Below are positions 32,800 through 40,874 of a stretch of 57,114 nucleotides of DNA, in pieces. This stretch comes from Eubacterium sp. (lineage in GTDB: Bacteria > Bacillota > Clostridia > Oscillospirales > Acutalibacteraceae): contig JAFLRZ010000012.1 of the NCBI GenBank assembly GCA_022511225.1, forward strand, positions 1-57,114. The letters run 5' to 3'. The notes under the pieces are model-generated. The model had not been told where the DNA came from. It did no database searches and saw only the letters and a list, made by a program, of their open reading frames with translations. Position 1 is the first letter of the stretch. Each line of letters opens with the position of its first letter. Made by a program: the position numbers and the translations under genes.

Positions 32800-33120
32800 A
32801 TGGCATTAAAAGTCAATGTAGACAAGTTGCTCGCCGATTACAACGCACTTGTCGAAAAGCAAGAAAAGAAACTCGGCGAAATAGATACTTTTGCCGTAGG
32901 AATCGCAAAACAGCGCGGCTGGGACGAAGACCGCACGGCACGCTTTGTTGAGTTTATGGAGAGCGAGGAAAACAACGGCTTGTCGGAAGACGACGGCGCT
33001 CTTTTGAATATTCTCGACGCGTATGTCGATGAAGTCGCAGCCGAAGCGGCAGAAGAAGAACCCGTCGAACAACCGGCAAACCCAACCGCACCCAATCCCG
33101 CCGCAGTAAATGTGGTTTGA
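32800..33120 (+). CDS. Small acidic head-region protein
   Basis: 106 residues. Helical start, then an acidic, alanine/proline-rich disordered tail (EVAAEAAEEEPVEQPANPTAPNP). Ribosome site GGAGGT. Function unknown. Confidence 0.55.
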   Translation: MALKVNVDKLLADYNALVEKQEKKLGEIDTFAVGIAKQRGWDEDRTARFVEFMESEENNGLSEDDGALLNILDAYVDEVAAEAAEEEPVEQPANPTAPNPAAVNVV

Positions 33121-33136
33121 TAGCGAGGTGTAGGCT

Positions 33137-33517
33137 ATGGCTATCAAAGATATTCTCACGCTCATAAGCGTCTTGCTCGGCTTTGTAACGACCACGCTTA
33201 TACCGACGATTATCGTTATGGTAAATCGCATTAAGGCGGTTAAGGCCGCAAGGACGGAAGCCGAGAGACAAGCGGCAATCGACGACATAAAAACGCTCGC
33301 ACAAGATTTTATTGCAGAAGCTGAAAGTCTTTACAAGGATATTGACGCGATTGTGAAGAAAGAAGGCAAAACGTGCGGCGCAGTCAAGAAAGACAGCGTT
33401 ATGACAAAAATTCAGGACGCCTGTCTTGGAAAAGGCATTGTGTTTGATAAAGAGTATTGGGGTGCTTATGTCGATAAACAAGTAACCTTAACGCGACAGG
33501 TCAACGCGAAGCAATAA
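33137..33517 (+). CDS. Holin-like membrane protein (LL-H type)
   Basis: This 126-residue protein has one N-terminal membrane helix (LTLISVLLGFVTTTLIPTIIVMV), a basic charged segment (VKAARTEAERQAAIDDIKTLAQDFIAEAE) and the ending KKDSVMTKIQDACLGKGIVFDKEYW. This layout matches the phage LL-H holin family, whose members release endolysin by making membrane holes. Its place in the head region is unusual for a lysis gene, and no endolysin is nearby. Confidence 0.6.
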   Translation: MAIKDILTLISVLLGFVTTTLIPTIIVMVNRIKAVKAARTEAERQAAIDDIKTLAQDFIAEAESLYKDIDAIVKKEGKTCGAVKKDSVMTKIQDACLGKGIVFDKEYWGAYVDKQVTLTRQVNAKQ

Positions 33518-33530
33518 CTAACAATCAAAG

Positions 33531-33573
33531 CTATGCGTGGGCGTGTGCAGCTCGTATGCGCCCACAAGCATAG
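33531..33573 (+). promoter_or_regulatory. Long hairpin between holin-like and connector genes
   Basis: CTATGC GTGGGCG pairs with CGCCCAC and GCATAG, 13 pairs interrupted by a two-base AA bulge, with a 15-base loop. No T-run. Likely an mRNA stability or processing element. Confidence 0.65.
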
Positions 33574-33593
33574 TTGCTCTATGAGGAAGTCGT

Positions 33594-34331
33594 ATGGCAA
33601 CGCCAATTCTCAAAGTAATAACTCAATATTGCGACGTTTACGTAGACGATATTCGTTTACAGCAGACGGCCGCAGAAGATAAACCGCTCTACGCTCGGCA
33701 AATGTGGGGCTATTTTCAAGCAGCAATTCCATTTTTCACTATCCCGAACGGAATGCTTGAATATTTGTGCGGTACATACGAAAATCCGAAACTTACGCCT
33801 CCGCAGTACGGCAATTTACTCTACACGGTAGAGAACGACTTAACCACAGACCTAACGGTTGCACTCGACGAAAGCGGAAAGGGCTACGAATTGTTTTGTT
33901 GCCGGCAACAAGTTTATGACGACTTCGGCAATGCAATTCTGTTGCCCGACAATGGGGTAGTAACCTATGACAGCGAGAATGGAACAATAACCATTCATGC
34001 AACAGCGGAAAACCCGATAGCAAAGGGTACGATCTACAATATAGATTTCTATACGGACGGACAGTTTGAAGAAAACCTTTCGCCCGAAATTATGAGAATA
34101 CTTGGAATGTGTTTCCAAGTGGTATGGCAAATGCGTTTTGACAATGATTGGCTCTCCAATGTAAGCAAGGTGGAGGATAAATCGTTTTTTGAGCAGAACC
34201 GTGCCAACAAGATTAAAGCCGACGATGCTCGTTTGGCAAAATACAATAGCGACCTCGCAGGTGCAATGCGACGCTATGAACAAAAATTAGCTTGTAAAAA
34301 AATGTTCCCTCGAGGAACAGGACTTATATAG
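33594..34331 (+). CDS. Phage structural protein, possible head-tail connector
   Basis: 245 residues, beta-rich (TVENDLTTDLTVALDES, GTITIHATAENPIAKGTIYNIDFY) with a helical basic tail. It has an AGGAAG site. Position between capsid and tail genes suggests a head-tail joining or head fibre role; no family recognised. Confidence 0.5.
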   Translation: MATPILKVITQYCDVYVDDIRLQQTAAEDKPLYARQMWGYFQAAIPFFTIPNGMLEYLCGTYENPKLTPPQYGNLLYTVENDLTTDLTVALDESGKGYELFCCRQQVYDDFGNAILLPDNGVVTYDSENGTITIHATAENPIAKGTIYNIDFYTDGQFEENLSPEIMRILGMCFQVVWQMRFDNDWLSNVSKVEDKSFFEQNRANKIKADDARLAKYNSDLAGAMRRYEQKLACKKMFPRGTGLI

Positions 34332-34368
34332 ATTTAACCATAAAAAGACAGATAAGGAGTAACTAATT

Positions 34369-34989
34369 ATGGCAAAAGAACACAAAGAACCTTTCGTTAT
34401 TACGGAAGAAATAATAGCCAACGCTACGAGCTATTTACCGCTTGCGGACAAGCGTGCTATGGTAGCTGTCGTGGCGAAAAACTGCTTAGAGGCCGTGGAC
34501 ATAACGCTTGACGAAATCGCACAAGCAACGGCGATACCACTTCCGCAACTCCACAAGGAGAAGTGCGGCGCCAAACAGTTGTATCTTATGTACCAATTCT
34601 TAACGGAGTATTTACATATAGACTTTCCTAATGATTTCGGCGATGACGAATACGACTACTACGCTGGCAGTCATATATTCAATCAGCTCGAACGCTTTAA
34701 GAGCAAAGATACGGAGATAAAGAACAAGGTTTTCGACATTCTCTACGACTTCAAAGAGTTAAAGAAAATGCTCGATACCGAAATCTTCAATCTCAAAGAG
34801 AGTCTCAATGACGGCGTTGAACGCATAAGTTCGTCCATCAGCTTGTTGAGTACGCCCGAAAATGTAAAGGCGCTCAACGACCTTTTGCAAAAGACGATAG
34901 GCGAAGTAGAGGGCAAGCAAAAGGAACTTGCCGAAAAGAGAGCGGCAACAAAGAAAACCACGCCAAAAGCGACGGAGAAGAAAGGCTAA
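34369..34989 (+). CDS. Hypothetical structural-region protein
   Basis: 206 residues, largely helical (ADKRAMVAVVAKNCLEAVDI, KELKKMLDTEIFNLKESL) with a basic Lys/Thr tail (AATKKTTPKATEKKG). Joined to the next gene by a one-base stop/start overlap. Possibly a connector/adaptor; not recognised. Confidence 0.5.
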   Translation: MAKEHKEPFVITEEIIANATSYLPLADKRAMVAVVAKNCLEAVDITLDEIAQATAIPLPQLHKEKCGAKQLYLMYQFLTEYLHIDFPNDFGDDEYDYYAGSHIFNQLERFKSKDTEIKNKVFDILYDFKELKKMLDTEIFNLKESLNDGVERISSSISLLSTPENVKALNDLLQKTIGEVEGKQKELAEKRAATKKTTPKATEKKG

Positions 34990-35696
34990 TGGCAAATCCC
35001 AACTCACAATGGTACCCGTATAACAAAGTTCAAGAGGGGTTTTTCGACTTATCCGATACGGACGAAATCCCTCGTAAGATTATGGACTATCTTCTCGATA
35101 TGCCCGACGGTGTTTATACGCCCAAAGACGACAATAAATATCCTCGCTCTCGTATGTGGAAATACCTATACTACGACGGAGCAAGACCGACGGACAATCC
35201 CTTGCCTACACCTGCACAGAAGAAGTCGGTGCTATTCAATCCCGAAGCGGCAGAAAAACCGCCTACGGAGAAAGGCTATCGGCTTATTCCGCAAATATAC
35301 ATAAAGCCTGCGCAAGAGAACGCTCAAACCCGTATCTATTGCTACATGGGACGAATGATAGCGGAGAGCGATTTTAAGGTGCAAATATCGGTTGTATTCG
35401 ATATTTGGACGCACTACATTCAGGAGAGCAACACGAAACTCAACGAGGCATATTCCCGTGCCGGCGCAATTTCGCAAGCGATTATGCAAGCATTTCACGG
35501 CGTGAACATGGCAGGCGTAGGAACATTCTATTTTAACCGCTCAAAGCACCCTGATTGCGGTGAGGAATTACTTTCAGATAAGGACAGCAATGTCGGCAAA
35601 CGGCTTACTTTGGCGCTTGAGATCGACACTACAACGCCGAACGGCAACGCAGAAAACAACGAAGTTGCGATAGGCAACGGAATTTATATGGTGTAA
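34989..35696 (+). CDS. Probable tail terminator or connector protein
   Basis: 235 residues. The end (KRLTLALEIDTTTPNGNAEN) and the middle (KVQISVVFDIWTHY followed by a long helix) resemble the small alpha-beta tail-terminator fold, and the slot upstream of the tail tube gene fits. The call is by context and layout. Confidence 0.45.
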   Translation: MANPNSQWYPYNKVQEGFFDLSDTDEIPRKIMDYLLDMPDGVYTPKDDNKYPRSRMWKYLYYDGARPTDNPLPTPAQKKSVLFNPEAAEKPPTEKGYRLIPQIYIKPAQENAQTRIYCYMGRMIAESDFKVQISVVFDIWTHYIQESNTKLNEAYSRAGAISQAIMQAFHGVNMAGVGTFYFNRSKHPDCGEELLSDKDSNVGKRLTLALEIDTTTPNGNAENNEVAIGNGIYMV

Positions 35697-35700
35697 GAGT

Positions 35701-35922
35701 ATGGCAAGAGAGTGTAAATTTTGCAAGACTTATTCCATAATTCAAGAAATTAAAAGTCAATCCACTAACGAAGAATACACAAAGCGATTTAAGACAAAAT
35801 ACTTTGCCGCACTAATCACAAGAGATTGGGACACTGTAAACAAGCAATATGTCGGAAGAATTGAACACGAAAGAGTGGCGCTAAAATTCTGCCCTTATTG
35901 TGGAAAGAAACTTAAAGGATAA
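35701..35922 (+). CDS. Small zinc-ribbon protein
   Basis: 73 residues with C-x2-C pairs at both ends (CKFC and CPYC), the usual zinc ribbon. Basic middle. An AAAGGA ribosome site for the next gene lies at its end. Function unknown. Confidence 0.6.
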   Translation: MARECKFCKTYSIIQEIKSQSTNEEYTKRFKTKYFAALITRDWDTVNKQYVGRIEHERVALKFCPYCGKKLKG

Positions 35923-35926
35923 TGGT

Positions 35927-37255
35927 ATGGCACAAAATCAATCGGAAAAGTACATACAAGGCGCAATCTTGCAGAGCGGTGGATCACCCAATGTCAAGAC
36001 CAATATGCCCACACAGTATGCCGACCGTCAACCGCAATATATGGCAAGAAGGACTCGGCAATTTTCCGATGTAAGAGCAAAGTATTCAAGCGACTATGTG
36101 CAAGCGCAGGTGCAGGGTATTGACAGTACGGACTTTTATCGCTACTTGACAACCAATGTGCGTTTTTCCGATATTCATTCTTCGCCGACAATTACACAGC
36201 AAGCCACCGACGAAATCAAAAATGTCCTTTTTGCCGAAGAAAAGATTGACTACTTCCCGCTCGGCGCAAAGCTCGTAACAATGGGTAGTACTTGGATTTG
36301 CACGAATCCGTCCAATCTTTCAAGCGTGAACGCAACGGCAGTCGTAAGGCGGTGTAACACCTCGTATAACCTTTACGATTACTACGGCAATATCATAACC
36401 GAGCCGATTGTGCTTGAAAAAATCACAATGCTTGGGAACGACAACGACAAGCCGCAAAACCTCGTAATGATGGACGGCTATTTCAATGTCATTTGTCAGC
36501 TCAACGAGAATACGCAACAGCTCGGACTTAATCAGCGGATTATTCTCGGTAGTAAGGCTTACCACATTACAGGATTCAACGACTTCTATCAGGAGTTCAG
36601 CGGAAACTACGACAGCACGCACATTCTTTACTTCACGGTTAGAATTGAAGAACCTAACGAGAATGACGATGTGCCCAACCATATTGCAAACGGAAAAACG
36701 CAATCGTTCACGGCTCAATTCGTGGGCGCAGAGCAGGAACTGAATGTAGGGCAGACACTTGACTTGAACGCTTTGTTTTTGAAAAACGGCGTGGCGGTTG
36801 AAAGTACAGAAGAATATTTCTTGACTTGGGAATGGTCGAGTAGCAACGAAAGCGTGGCAACGGTTAATTCAAACGGACAGGTTACAGCAAACGCAAGTGG
36901 AACTGCGCAAATAACGGCTACATTGGCACAGAATCCGACGATTACGGCAACGGTTGAATTAGTTGTCGCAGAAGCGGTTACAGAGCCTTATGTGGCGTTT
37001 AACGGCATTATACCGCAAAGCATTGAGCAGTACGATACGGCAACGCTTACGGCTACATATTACGAAAACGGCGTAGCGACGGACAAGCCTATCGCTTGGG
37101 CTTTCAGCGGTGCGAATACGAGAAGCTATACGACTACTATTAGCGGCAATTCCGTCGAAATCTACTGCGTACTTGCGGACAATATTCCTCTTACGGTTAC
37201 GGCAGAGTGCGAGGGGAAAACAGCAATAGTAAATATCGCCCTACTTGGGTATTAA
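35927..37255 (+). CDS. Structural connector/tail protein with bacterial Ig-like domain
   Basis: 442 residues from the ATG at 35927. The N-terminal 260 residues are a virion-type beta domain. A BIG2-like Ig domain follows, from about residue 275 (TWEWSSSNESVATVNSNGQVTANASGTAQ split over its strands), and a second Ig-like repeat ends in TVTAECEGKTAIVNI. Ig domains on virions tend to bind host-surface or mucus carbohydrates. The same domain type ends the tail tube protein. Confidence 0.65.
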   Translation: MAQNQSEKYIQGAILQSGGSPNVKTNMPTQYADRQPQYMARRTRQFSDVRAKYSSDYVQAQVQGIDSTDFYRYLTTNVRFSDIHSSPTITQQATDEIKNVLFAEEKIDYFPLGAKLVTMGSTWICTNPSNLSSVNATAVVRRCNTSYNLYDYYGNIITEPIVLEKITMLGNDNDKPQNLVMMDGYFNVICQLNENTQQLGLNQRIILGSKAYHITGFNDFYQEFSGNYDSTHILYFTVRIEEPNENDDVPNHIANGKTQSFTAQFVGAEQELNVGQTLDLNALFLKNGVAVESTEEYFLTWEWSSSNESVATVNSNGQVTANASGTAQITATLAQNPTITATVELVVAEAVTEPYVAFNGIIPQSIEQYDTATLTATYYENGVATDKPIAWAFSGANTRSYTTTISGNSVEIYCVLADNIPLTVTAECEGKTAIVNIALLGY

Positions 37256-37270
37256 AAGGAGAAATCTATT

Positions 37271-37636
37271 ATGGAAAACAAAACAGCACTCAATATGCGC
37301 ATACAGCGTGAGGACAACTTAAACACTGTCGTTTACGATGACACGATAGGTCTAGGAAACGCACGGCACTATTACGAAGTCGAGCGCAACGGAGAAACGC
37401 TTGCAAAAATTCAGTTTCAGCACGGCGCAAGAAACGAAGAAGGCTCAACCGCAGGTGTACTTGAAACTGACCTTTTGGAAATTGTGCGCCACAGGCTTCA
37501 ATGTTTCCAAGACGGCGAATATCGCACAAGAGAGAACGCTTGCGCACTTACGCATATCGAAGAAGCGCTTATGTGGCTTAATAAGCGTGTAGCAGACCGC
37601 AAAGAGCGTGGCGTACTCGGCACAATGAATAAGTAA
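37271..37636 (+). CDS. Acb2/Tad1-hairpin-like phage protein (possible cyclic-nucleotide sponge)
   Basis: 121 residues. A beta-rich first half (ARHYYEVERNGETLAKIQFQHG) leads to the motif YRTRENACALTHIEEALMWL followed by NKRVADRKERGV. This RENxxALTxxEEALxWL helix hairpin is a frequent phage module grouped with the Acb2/Tad1 hairpin. Proteins of that group sequester cyclic nucleotides to block CBASS or Thoeris defences. Family link is from memory of the motif; the binding activity of this protein is inference. It sits among virion genes and so would be made late. Confidence 0.6.
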   Translation: MENKTALNMRIQREDNLNTVVYDDTIGLGNARHYYEVERNGETLAKIQFQHGARNEEGSTAGVLETDLLEIVRHRLQCFQDGEYRTRENACALTHIEEALMWLNKRVADRKERGVLGTMNK

Positions 37637-37647
37637 GGAGAAAAACT

Positions 37648-37938
37648 ATGATAGTTTTATTTGAAAAGAACGCAAACGGCAAAATTGAGTTTACGAATGA
37701 AGAACTCGAAAAACTTTTAGAGGAAGCAAAGCAGGAAGGCGTAAGAGAAGGTAGCAAATCAAACTACATATACACCACACCGTCAAATCCGTCGCCCGCA
37801 ACACCGAGTTTTCCTTACAATCCTTATATATTGCCCGTTACTTGCGGAACACCGCAGACTATCTCCTACGACACCGAAAGCAAACTTGCCGAGACAAAGG
37901 TATCTTTAACGGAAACAGAAACGAAGAACGGCATTTAA
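37648..37938 (+). CDS. Small proline/threonine-rich phage protein
   Basis: 96 residues. Helical acidic start (EELEKLLEEAKQEGVREG), then a disordered Pro/Ser/Thr stretch (PSNPSPATPSFPYNPY). Often seen next to the preceding protein type; function unknown. Confidence 0.55.
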   Translation: MIVLFEKNANGKIEFTNEELEKLLEEAKQEGVREGSKSNYIYTTPSNPSPATPSFPYNPYILPVTCGTPQTISYDTESKLAETKVSLTETETKNGI

Positions 37939-37950
37939 GGGAGTGTAAAG

Positions 37951-38157
37951 ATGTCTTGGACTTGTCCTCACGCAACTATTCTAAAAGGTCAAAAGTATTT
38001 CAGTTGCAAAAAGATCATGAAAGAGGGAGTTGACTACAACCTCTTGGAAAACAAAATGACCGTATTTTGTGCTTGCCAACGGTGGTGTAACGAGTGCAGA
38101 CACGTTATAAACACAGACGGCGCAAAACAGTGTTTTGAATATCACAGCAAACCGTAG
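37951..38157 (+). CDS. Small cysteine-rich protein
   Basis: 68 residues with seven cysteines (WTCPHA, FSCKKI, FCACQRWCNECRHV, KQCFEY), likely zinc-binding. GGGAG site upstream. Function unknown. Confidence 0.6.
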   Translation: MSWTCPHATILKGQKYFSCKKIMKEGVDYNLLENKMTVFCACQRWCNECRHVINTDGAKQCFEYHSKP

Positions 38158-38202
38158 AGGATTTGCTTAAAGATAGAGTTAGTAATCACAGGAGATTAAA
38201 TA

Positions 38203-39066
38203 ATGAGTGAGAACCTAACACAAAGGGAAAGGAAAGCAAGAATGCGCAGAGGATTACCAATCGAAGCGTGTGGACTGCAATTCTATCCAATAAAAATGAC
38301 CGACTATGAGGAGTTTTTAGAGTGTAAAAACGCTTTGTGCATACGACAAACGAGTTTGGCAAAAGCCAACTTTGAGTATTTGTCAATGCCGTTTCTCTCT
38401 GCGTTGTGGGCTATGGAAATAGACACCATGCGACAGACGGGAAAAACAGTAGGCGTGCTTGAAAGAGTAATAAGATTGTTGTATCTATCTTTGCGGCTCG
38501 GATATGACAGGCAAAAGGCTTTAAGCGGTATCTACTGTGAGCGTAATGACAACCGAAAACTTGCTTACATTGAGGTTATAACGCAGGACGGCGAAACTGC
38601 GATAAGAATAACGCCAACGGATTTCTCAACAATCATAAGACCCCTCATTGCCGAACAGAACGGCATAAAACTCCCGGACGAGAGTGAAAACCCCGATATT
38701 GTGCAAGCCGAACAGCAAATGGCGCAAGAGGGGGAACGCAAAATCAAATACGACCTCGAAACGCTCATATCGTCGGTTGCAAACGCTTGCAACATAAGAG
38801 AGTGCGAAATTGACGATTGGACGGTGTGGGAGTTTGAAAAGCGTAGGCAAGCCATAGACCGAAAAATCAATTATCAAATCTATGCGCAAGCCGAAATGAG
38901 CGGAATGGTTAAGTTCAACAAAGGAAATCCTTGCCCGTCGTGGTGTTTCGACGGTGCAGAAACATTGACGAGCGCACTTATCACTTTGGACGAAATGCAA
39001 GAAAAGTATAGGGGCGCAGGCGATGTGAAGCAAACCATTGCCAATGGCGGTGGTTACACCGATTAA
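38203..39066 (+). CDS. Phage tail-region protein, possible assembly chaperone
   Basis: This 287-residue helical protein begins with LPIEACGLQFYPIKMTDYEEFL and ends PCPSWCFDG...GDVKQT. I recognise this layout from Clostridia phages, but not a biochemical function. It lies just before the tail tube gene. Tail assembly chaperones usually come after it, so that role is only a guess; a connector or tail completion role is equally possible. Confidence 0.5.
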   Translation: MSENLTQRERKARMRRGLPIEACGLQFYPIKMTDYEEFLECKNALCIRQTSLAKANFEYLSMPFLSALWAMEIDTMRQTGKTVGVLERVIRLLYLSLRLGYDRQKALSGIYCERNDNRKLAYIEVITQDGETAIRITPTDFSTIIRPLIAEQNGIKLPDESENPDIVQAEQQMAQEGERKIKYDLETLISSVANACNIRECEIDDWTVWEFEKRRQAIDRKINYQIYAQAEMSGMVKFNKGNPCPSWCFDGAETLTSALITLDEMQEKYRGAGDVKQTIANGGGYTD

Positions 39067-39092
39067 AAATTTTACAAGGAGAACATAAAACT

Positions 39093-40202
39093 ATGGCATT
39101 TCAAAAAGGTAATGCGCCCAGATATGCGAAAGGGTTTTCGGAAGCTGCGGTTTACGATATAGTCTCGGGTGATTTGCTCTATTGGACTAATAAGCTCAAA
39201 ACCGGCAACACCTCAACTTCTATGAACGACGGCGCAATCGAAGCGGGCGTTGGTAACAAACTTGTTATGAATATACCCGATACGATTCGTCTTACCGGCA
39301 CGTTTGAGTCAGCGGACTTCTCGCTTGAAGCACGTGGTTTGCAAATGGGTTCTACGGTGCACTATAACGCAAAGTCTATGGTGCGTGAAAAAATCACGGC
39401 TACCGGCACGACGCTTGTGGTGACTCGCACTCCCGTTGCGGCATACGGACTTGCGTCCGATAAAGTCGAAAACAACATCTTCCCGTGCTATGTGGGTAAC
39501 GACGGCGTAAACTACGGCGTAAACGCACAAGGCGAAGTACAAGGCTTTACGGCTACGGAAGGACAGACTTACTGCGTACAGTATTACACCGACATACTCA
39601 ACGCGGAATCGTTGGCAATTCCGGCGAACTTCTCGCCGACAATCGGGTACATGGTTGTTAAAACGCCTATTTACTCCGAGAACGGCACGAGCGCAAAGAG
39701 TAGCTCGCTTGCCGGCTATTTGTATGGCTACTATCCGCGTGTCCAGTTTATCGGCGGCGACGCTGGCATAAACGGATCGCAGACCGAAGCGTCCACTACG
39801 GGCTTGAACTTTACGGCTCTTGCATACGACGACCTTACGGATGACGTGTGCGCCGACTGTGCGAGCGAAGATTCCGTTTACGGCTATCTTACTTATGTTC
39901 CGTGCGGCGATGATACGCTTTCGGCGATTCAAGCACTCGCTATTGTTGGCGGCATAATTTCAATCCCCGTTGGCGCGAAACCGGTGAATACTCCCGTTTA
40001 CTACTATATGATAAACGGGGATATTGTAACGCCCGACTATTCCGACTTGACCTTTACCTCGTCGGAAACAAGTTATGCGACAGTAGGAACAAATACGGGC
40101 TTGATTACGCCCGTTGCGGCAGGTACTACCGTAATCACTGCAACTGTAACGCAGAAGCCTACGCTTACAACGCAGGTAACCGTAAACGTAACAGGCGGTT
40201 AA
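39093..40202 (+). CDS. Major tail (tube) protein with C-terminal Ig-like domain
   Basis: This 369-residue protein lies two genes before the tape measure. The N-terminal 290 residues are beta-rich with alternating Thr/Val/Gly, as in tail tubes (RLTGTFESADFSLEARGL). The last 80 form a BIG2-like Ig domain (LTFTSSETSYATVGTNTG, AAGTTVITATVT), a common tail-surface decoration. AAGGAG site present. Confidence 0.7.
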   Translation: MAFQKGNAPRYAKGFSEAAVYDIVSGDLLYWTNKLKTGNTSTSMNDGAIEAGVGNKLVMNIPDTIRLTGTFESADFSLEARGLQMGSTVHYNAKSMVREKITATGTTLVVTRTPVAAYGLASDKVENNIFPCYVGNDGVNYGVNAQGEVQGFTATEGQTYCVQYYTDILNAESLAIPANFSPTIGYMVVKTPIYSENGTSAKSSSLAGYLYGYYPRVQFIGGDAGINGSQTEASTTGLNFTALAYDDLTDDVCADCASEDSVYGYLTYVPCGDDTLSAIQALAIVGGIISIPVGAKPVNTPVYYYMINGDIVTPDYSDLTFTSSETSYATVGTNTGLITPVAAGTTVITATVTQKPTLTTQVTVNVTGG

Positions 40203-40208
40203 TACTAA

Positions 40209-40257
40209 AATACACCACCCCGATTGACTTTTTGTTAGTCGGGGTTGAGGTGTTTTA
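40209..40257 (+). terminator. Imperfect terminator/attenuator after the tail tube gene
   Basis: ACACC-ACCCC...GACT pairs with AGTC-GGGG...AGGTGT around a TTTTGTT loop with bulges, followed by TTTT. Likely tunes down downstream genes relative to the abundant tube protein. Confidence 0.6.
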
Positions 40258-40268
40258 ACGGAGAGAGA

Positions 40269-40856
40269 ATGTTTAAGTTCAAACTGACAGGTGCAGATAG
40301 TATTAGCAAGGAATACAAGGCTTTTAACACAAAGGTCTATTTTGCCACGCAAGCAGGCTTAACGGCTGTCGGATCTGAACTTACAAAGCAATTACAAAGG
40401 CATATACAGCAAGACGTTTATTCTGCATACACACCAAGTTCTTATATTCGTAGGGGTACGAACGGCGGCATAATCGACAGTAAATATATGAAAACCTCTG
40501 TTGGTAAAATGTCTGTCGAATTGGATTATGAACCGAAAGGATATAATCCTCGTTATCCGACTTCCGCTTATGTAGACGGAGATAAACTCATTAACGCTAT
40601 TGAAAATAGCAATTACACTTGGGAAGGGACAGATAATATTCCCGAACGGCATTTTTGGAATAACTTTATAGACGAGGTTGTAAGTCCCCACGGTTGGGTA
40701 GAAAAGCTATTTGTTCGCGCAATGAATGAGACGAACTCAGACTTAGAGGTCCGGCGCGACGGACATATATCAGCAGACGGCAATGATACTGTATTCGCGC
40801 AGCAACTATCATTTAGTAATATTGTATCGTCTAATGGCGACGATTTAGGATTCTAA
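40269..40856 (+). CDS. Tail-region protein (neck/minor tail type)
   Basis: 195 residues from the ATG at 40269 behind GGAGAGAG. It has a helical start, then YTPSSYIRRGTNGG, typical of the HK97 gp10-like tail completion group, and GDKLINAIENSNYTW. It sits between tube and tape measure, where chaperones or minor tail proteins occur. Confidence 0.5.
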   Translation: MFKFKLTGADSISKEYKAFNTKVYFATQAGLTAVGSELTKQLQRHIQQDVYSAYTPSSYIRRGTNGGIIDSKYMKTSVGKMSVELDYEPKGYNPRYPTSAYVDGDKLINAIENSNYTWEGTDNIPERHFWNNFIDEVVSPHGWVEKLFVRAMNETNSDLEVRRDGHISADGNDTVFAQQLSFSNIVSSNGDDLGF

Positions 40857-40874
40857 AAGAGCGAGTGAGTTGAT

